The notes under the pieces are model-generated. The model ran no database searches, was not told the origin of the DNA, and worked only from the letters and a program-made list of their open reading frames with translations. A DNA stretch of 64,000 bases from Sepiola atlantica (lineage: Eukaryota; Mollusca; Cephalopoda; Sepiida; Sepiolidae). Both the position numbers and the translations under genes were made by a program. The stretch's first letter is position 1. Every line of letters begins with the position of its first letter. Where the stretch lies: positions 9,395,991-9,459,990 of the forward strand of contig OY744520.1 in the NCBI GenBank assembly GCA_963556195.1, in the 5' to 3' direction. Below, piece after piece: positions 60,006 through 64,000 of this stretch.

Positions 60006-60785
60006 CTAGGAACCGCTTATCTTAAGTTTGAACATTTGAGTAAAAATTAAAAAGTATTGTGTCGTTCTTTTTTTCTATCAGCACCATTTTAAACGTTAAC
60101 AAAATGGGGGGAAACAAAATAATTCATCTAATCCGTGAACGTATTTTTGAATTTTATGGACTTGGTTCTAGAAGAAGGATATCTAGTCAGTTGGTCCGAT
60201 AGTTCATCGGTTGTTCCGTCAAAAAGCTCTGGTTGTCAAAGGAAGGTAACAAAACGTGCGGCAATTTACTATAACTTAGAAAAGACTAGAAGTTAGTTGA
60301 GGAAAAGGGAGTTCGGATGCAGTTACTCGTTCACTTCGTTGATATGCCATCTTTTCGGGGACTCCCCAAAAAAGCATTTAATAAGCGAAAACAGATTCGT
60401 GCTGGAGCACGGCCTACATGATATAATAAACTATGGCCTGTTCACTGGACAATGGCGTCATGCTGTATAGTAACAAAACGAGAGCTGTCGAACAGTCAGA
60501 CTATCGGCATTTTACCCCTCCCCTCACTTAAAAAAACAGCAAAATTCAGGAAATCAACCAATTTTAATGACATCTTAAGCATTTATTAATTAACGATCAC
60601 GGGATATGATTACTTCATAAGAAGTCCCAGTGTAAATGTATTATTTCGTGTAAACAGCAAACACTTTGACTAAAGTTATATCACAGGGTACTAAAAAGCG
60701 CATGAATGTATTTTTTATGAAAATAAAGCATCGTAAGTGTTAACAATAACAACATCTTTTTAAATATATTATTAGGTATTTTGTT
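60006..60785. other. Unresolved; possible transposon remnants
   Basis: A plus frame from 60104 reads MGGNKIIHLIRERIFEFYGL and stops after ~32 codons. It faintly recalls the helix-turn-helix start of Tc1-type transposases, but I cannot confirm it. About 60415-60520 resembles the TIR-family sequence at 24787-24890. Confidence 0.3.
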
Positions 60786-61060
60786 TTCAATGTTTGTAAT
60801 TTTAATATTAAATAAACTTATTTGTAATTTAATGTCTATGTTGTTCTCTGATTGTATTGCTTTACTACAACAGTAAATTGTTATTGAGTAAACGTTTTTG
60901 AAAATGTCTTGTCAATGTAACCAAACTGAATTCTAATATAATATTCCCCTCCTGGACGTCCAACATTGTTAATATTCAATCAACTGAGTTGCCTTTCAAT
61001 TTAGATGCTGTTCTCTCATTGTATTCATAAACTACAAAAGTAAATTCAAGTTGATCACTG
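60786..61060 (+). pseudogene. Galaxin-like 3' UTR relic
   Basis: GTTTGTAATTTTAATATT, AATAAACTTATTTG and, at 60970-61030, TCAATCAACTGAGTTGCC with TCTCATTGTATTCATAAACT resemble the 3' UTR at 36820-37018. With the exon-1 copy at 52502 this outlines a second locus in the same orientation whose dicysteine exon is missing. From 61061 to 61780 I see nothing else. Confidence 0.45.
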
Positions 61061-61780
61061 ATATGAATACTCAATATCGGAAGGGACTTTTTAAACCAGC
61101 AATTTTGTTGAGAACTTTGGTACGAATGCTTCTTAGAGTAAATGTTTTAAAATAAATGTCTCCAAGTTTGACCAAGCTTATTTCTAATGTAACATCCTGC
61201 TCTCGTGCGCTTAATCCGTATCAAATTCATGACTCTGCTTAAAAGTTCTCATATATTACGAAAAAAATCCCCGGAATTCCATATTAATAAAATCAATATA
61301 AGTTGAAGAAAAATTAAATTCTCGAATAAAATAATAACATTACAGAAATTATACGACGCTGTTTTCTAATATTTGCACATATCTAATAATATCAATGATT
61401 CAAAATAGTTAAATGTGTTGTGTTTTGTTTCGTTTGGGAACTATTTGCTCTCATCTCCAAAATATAATAATTGATGTTTTTTTAAAAATCTTTTTAACTC
61501 AAACAGGAAAGAAAGCGAATTCATTAAATTAACACAATCAATAAGTCTAAATAAATAATTAATAGAATAGAACATTTATTGAAATAAATTAAAATGTGTG
61601 TTTTCTTTTGTAAAACCAAGTTTTTTTTTAAATATAGTAAAAATGTCTAATAAATTAAAACAGTCATGGTTTTTGGTGGGTATTTTGATGAAACTTATTA
61701 ATTAGTCTAAAAGTGTACTTTTTATCTGGAAATAGAATTCTAATTTATTTTTTTCAATTTGAAATTCGAAATTTAATTAC

Positions 61781-62173
61781 GGCCGTCGTAATATAATAGA
61801 ATGACTTAATCTTTGGACGCCATGTTGTTGTTTTTAAATTATCTTTTGAGCTTGACCTCTATAAAAAAGGAAATACGTTTGAAAAAAGAGAAAAGGTAAC
61901 AATGATTTCTAAATGAATGAATAATCCTTAAAAGGTTAGCGGTGTTGTTGGCAGGAGAATTAAGTAACAGTAGCAGAAACAGCTAAAATATTATTTCCAA
62001 GTGAATGAATAATCCGATGAAGTTGAGTCTCTGATTACAGATGGACGCATGCGCGTTAAGTTACGGCTCACTTCCGGTCCTGATTGATAGTGAGAGTAAC
62101 GGCAACTATCAATGACAACATCAGAAAATCTTGATTTAGTGCACCGGCCTTAGTTTACTATATTACGACGGCC
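61781..62173. mobile_element. 393-bp TIR element (MITE-like)
   Basis: Bounded by perfect 15-bp inverted repeats GGCCGTCGTAATATA, imperfect for some bases beyond. No ORF. Related ends occur at 24787 and, more weakly, at 60415. Flanks are AATTAC and ACAGAC, with no clear target-site duplication. A CG-rich core (about 62043-62110) contrasts with AT-rich sides. Confidence 0.75.
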
Positions 62174-62254
62174 ACAGACTGGGTATTTCAAACGAGCATT
62201 TTATCAAACCTGCAGTATTTTGAGAAAATGCACTTGTGTTAAAAGGAATGAAAA

Positions 62255-62795
62255 TTGAGCTTTTGATCAACCACGAATACTGTATCAAAGTCTGGAGAAA
62301 GAAGGATATTGAATGTTCGCGTACGAATACTATCTCAACGGTAAAATTTGGTGACGGATCAATAATGATCTTGGGTTGCTTCAGTTCCTAATATGGAGGG
62401 ATCATTGAAATGATAGAATGGAGGGGAATGGGGGTAATTATAAAGATATTTTACAGAGAGATTTACGTAAAAGCACACATTCGCTGGGCTTCAAATAGGG
62501 TTGAGTGTTTCAATAAGACAAAGATCTTAGACATATTGCAAAGCTTAAATCATCATTAAGTTAAAATAGAACAGACTTTCTACAACGGCCAATCATTCTT
62601 TAGATCTCAAAATTCATGGAGAGAAGTGAAAGTGAGAATTCAAAGAAGAAACATACAAAATAAAGGAATTTTCTCGTGAATAATGAAAAACATTAGCTAA
62701 GAAATATCAGAGAAATTCGCAGGGACTATTCTAAACGTCTACATATTGTAATTAGTAACAACGGTTACACTACGAAATATTAATAAATAATTTGA
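62255..62795 (+). pseudogene. Tc1-like transposase relic
   Basis: Plus-strand translation with a few stops gives YCIKVWRKKD, TISTVKFGDGSIMILGCFSS, IKIFYREIYVKAH, SQNSWREVKVRIQRRN and EISEKFAGTI. This is the order of the catalytic half of Tc1/mariner transposases (VWRKKG, VKHGGGSIMLWGCFS, DYIKILQENL, ENLWRELKIRV). The DPKH and second/third catalytic acidic regions are eroded. It lies directly after the TIR element. Confidence 0.78.
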
Positions 62796-63099
62796 TAGAT
62801 GTATTGTAAACATTTGCATTATACAATATTGGCCTTTGTTTATAGGATATTCAAAATAAATTATTTAAAAAAATTGGATTTTCTGATTAAAGGCGTTCAC
62901 ACATATATTATTAGCAGTAAAAGTTTCATAAATCTATGTGTGTAATCTTTTTCGTAATGTGTCATGAACTTTTGCTTGACACTCTAAACAAAACTGTTTG
63001 TCGTTAACCGCAAAAAAAATGCCCGAAGACTAAAAATACAATTTTGGTTAAGAAATATAAACACCGGAAGTGAACAATATTTTTAAGAGAAATAGTCAT

Positions 63100-63925
63100 T
63101 AACATGGGTTCGTGCGCATGACTCTTGATTTGTTGAATTTATTACATTTTTCATTCACATGTTTCTTTTTGAATGTATTAGTTTTCCGTATCGAATCAGC
63201 CATTTTCTTTCTATACCCGTCTCTTCCCCTCTTTTCTCTCTCTCTCTCTCTCACTCTCTCTTTAAGTTTATTTTTTCTTTCTCTCTGTCTGTCTGTCGTT
63301 CTTTCTTTTTCGTTTCTTTCTTTTTTCTTTCTTTCTTTTTCTCTCTCTTTCTTTCTTTTATCGTCTTCTTTAAACTAAACATGAAAAAATATCGAAGCAA
63401 ATTCAGTTTTTCTCTCCGCTGAAAATCAACAGTATATTTATACCATTAAAAACTTATGGTGCTTTGGAGGTTTGTCGGTTCGTAGTATACATTACTTAAA
63501 CATTAGAGTTAAAAATGTCAACATTTGAGTTCGAATCTCACGTAAGCCTAAATTTATTTTTAAAATTGTGTACATTTTTTATGAATTTAAAGAAATAACA
63601 TAAAACACATCACATGAATATTTTTAAAACTAGTCGAACTGTTTTTATAATAAAAACGTAGACATAAAAAGTATTCGACATTAGTTAAAAGCGAATTATT
63701 TTTTCTTAAAATATAATTTCTGTTTTTACCAATAAAAACAATACGTAAATATATCCATCGTAGTTACTTACTCTCTTATGCGAATACAAAGCAGCTTATT
63801 TCTTCTACAAAATTTATTTCTTCTACAAAATTTATTTCTTCTACAAAATTTCACAAAATATTTTCTTCGTACAAGATACAAAACTGTAGAATGAAGGTAA
63901 AGATTGAAAATTGACATACCCAGGC
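63100..63925 (+). repeat. Dispersed repeat, copy 2 (no 5S-SINE)
   Basis: Partner of 34670-35725, including CT-rich tracts (63210-63365) and GAGTTCGAATCTCACG at ~63527. At the position of the 5S-derived SINE (about 63430-63470) sequence runs through without it. A TTTATTTCTTCTACAAAA unit is triplicated at 63796-63850 only here. The last 75 bp of the window show nothing further. Confidence 0.78.
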
Positions 63926-64000
63926 ATTCTACCAACATCGCTTAAAGACCGAGTATAAAATAAATTATGTTAAGTAACTTCCGTGTTGTATTTCTATTAG

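Noticed and set aside
63112..63422. Ser/Leu/Phe-rich ORFs at 63.1-63.4 kb
   Set aside because: They are translations of CT-rich tracts within a dispersed repeat whose other copy does not keep the frame.

Overview
This is an AT-rich, intron-bearing eukaryotic window dominated by decayed transposable elements, minisatellites and long (TA)n, (CA)n and (AAT)n tracts. TTAGGG-type interstitial telomere motifs, Tx1-like LINEs with a zinc-knuckle ORF1, tRNA- and 5S-derived SINE sequences, a Penelope-like element with a GIY-YIG nuclease and a galaxin-like gene all fit a metazoan. My best guess is a mollusc, perhaps a cephalopod. That guess rests on repeat style and is not proven here.

1-8 kb: a relic of a Tx1-like LINE endonuclease on the plus strand, then a degenerate Ty3/gypsy retrotransposon on the minus strand (LTR, gag, protease, RT, RNase H, integrase, LTR). 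8-20 kb: two minus-strand Tx1-like LINEs head to tail, each with ORF1 overlapping ORF2 by 56 nt. Both 3' ends abut the same 16-17 bp target, which also occurs inside the gypsy LTR. Their 3' UTRs share a nested stem-loop with a compensatory base change.

20-37 kb: the most gene-like stretch. A two-exon gene (33,728-33,794 and 36,315-36,649) encodes a signal peptide followed by a dicysteine-rich galaxin-like domain, with canonical GT/AG junctions in phase. Its signal-peptide exon recurs in at least three other places (20.3, 20.9 and 52.5 kb), so a family has been duplicated here and largely broken. Between the copies lie a ~21-40 bp AT-rich minisatellite, a 73-bp satellite array, a gypsy RT relic and a SINE whose head is derived from 5S rRNA. 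The 5S-SINE sits inside a dispersed repeat whose partner at 63 kb lacks it.

37-50 kb: mostly non-coding. It holds a decayed plus-strand LINE with an internal 29-bp minisatellite, a ~1.5 kb array of a 27-bp unit, a 49-bp array, a ~345-bp direct duplication and a tRNA-derived SINE. 50-64 kb: a foldback element, a 351-bp unit bounded by two hammerhead-ribozyme-like folds with tRNA-like promoter boxes inside (a candidate animal retrozyme), a 16-bp array that flips orientation, a Penelope-like element, a ~2.5-2.9 kb tandem segmental duplication, a TIR element and a Tc1-like transposase relic.

The only plausible functional protein gene is the galaxin-like one. The most novel candidates are the hammerhead-bounded unit, the repeated LINE insertion at one short target, and the covarying LINE 3' UTR structure.
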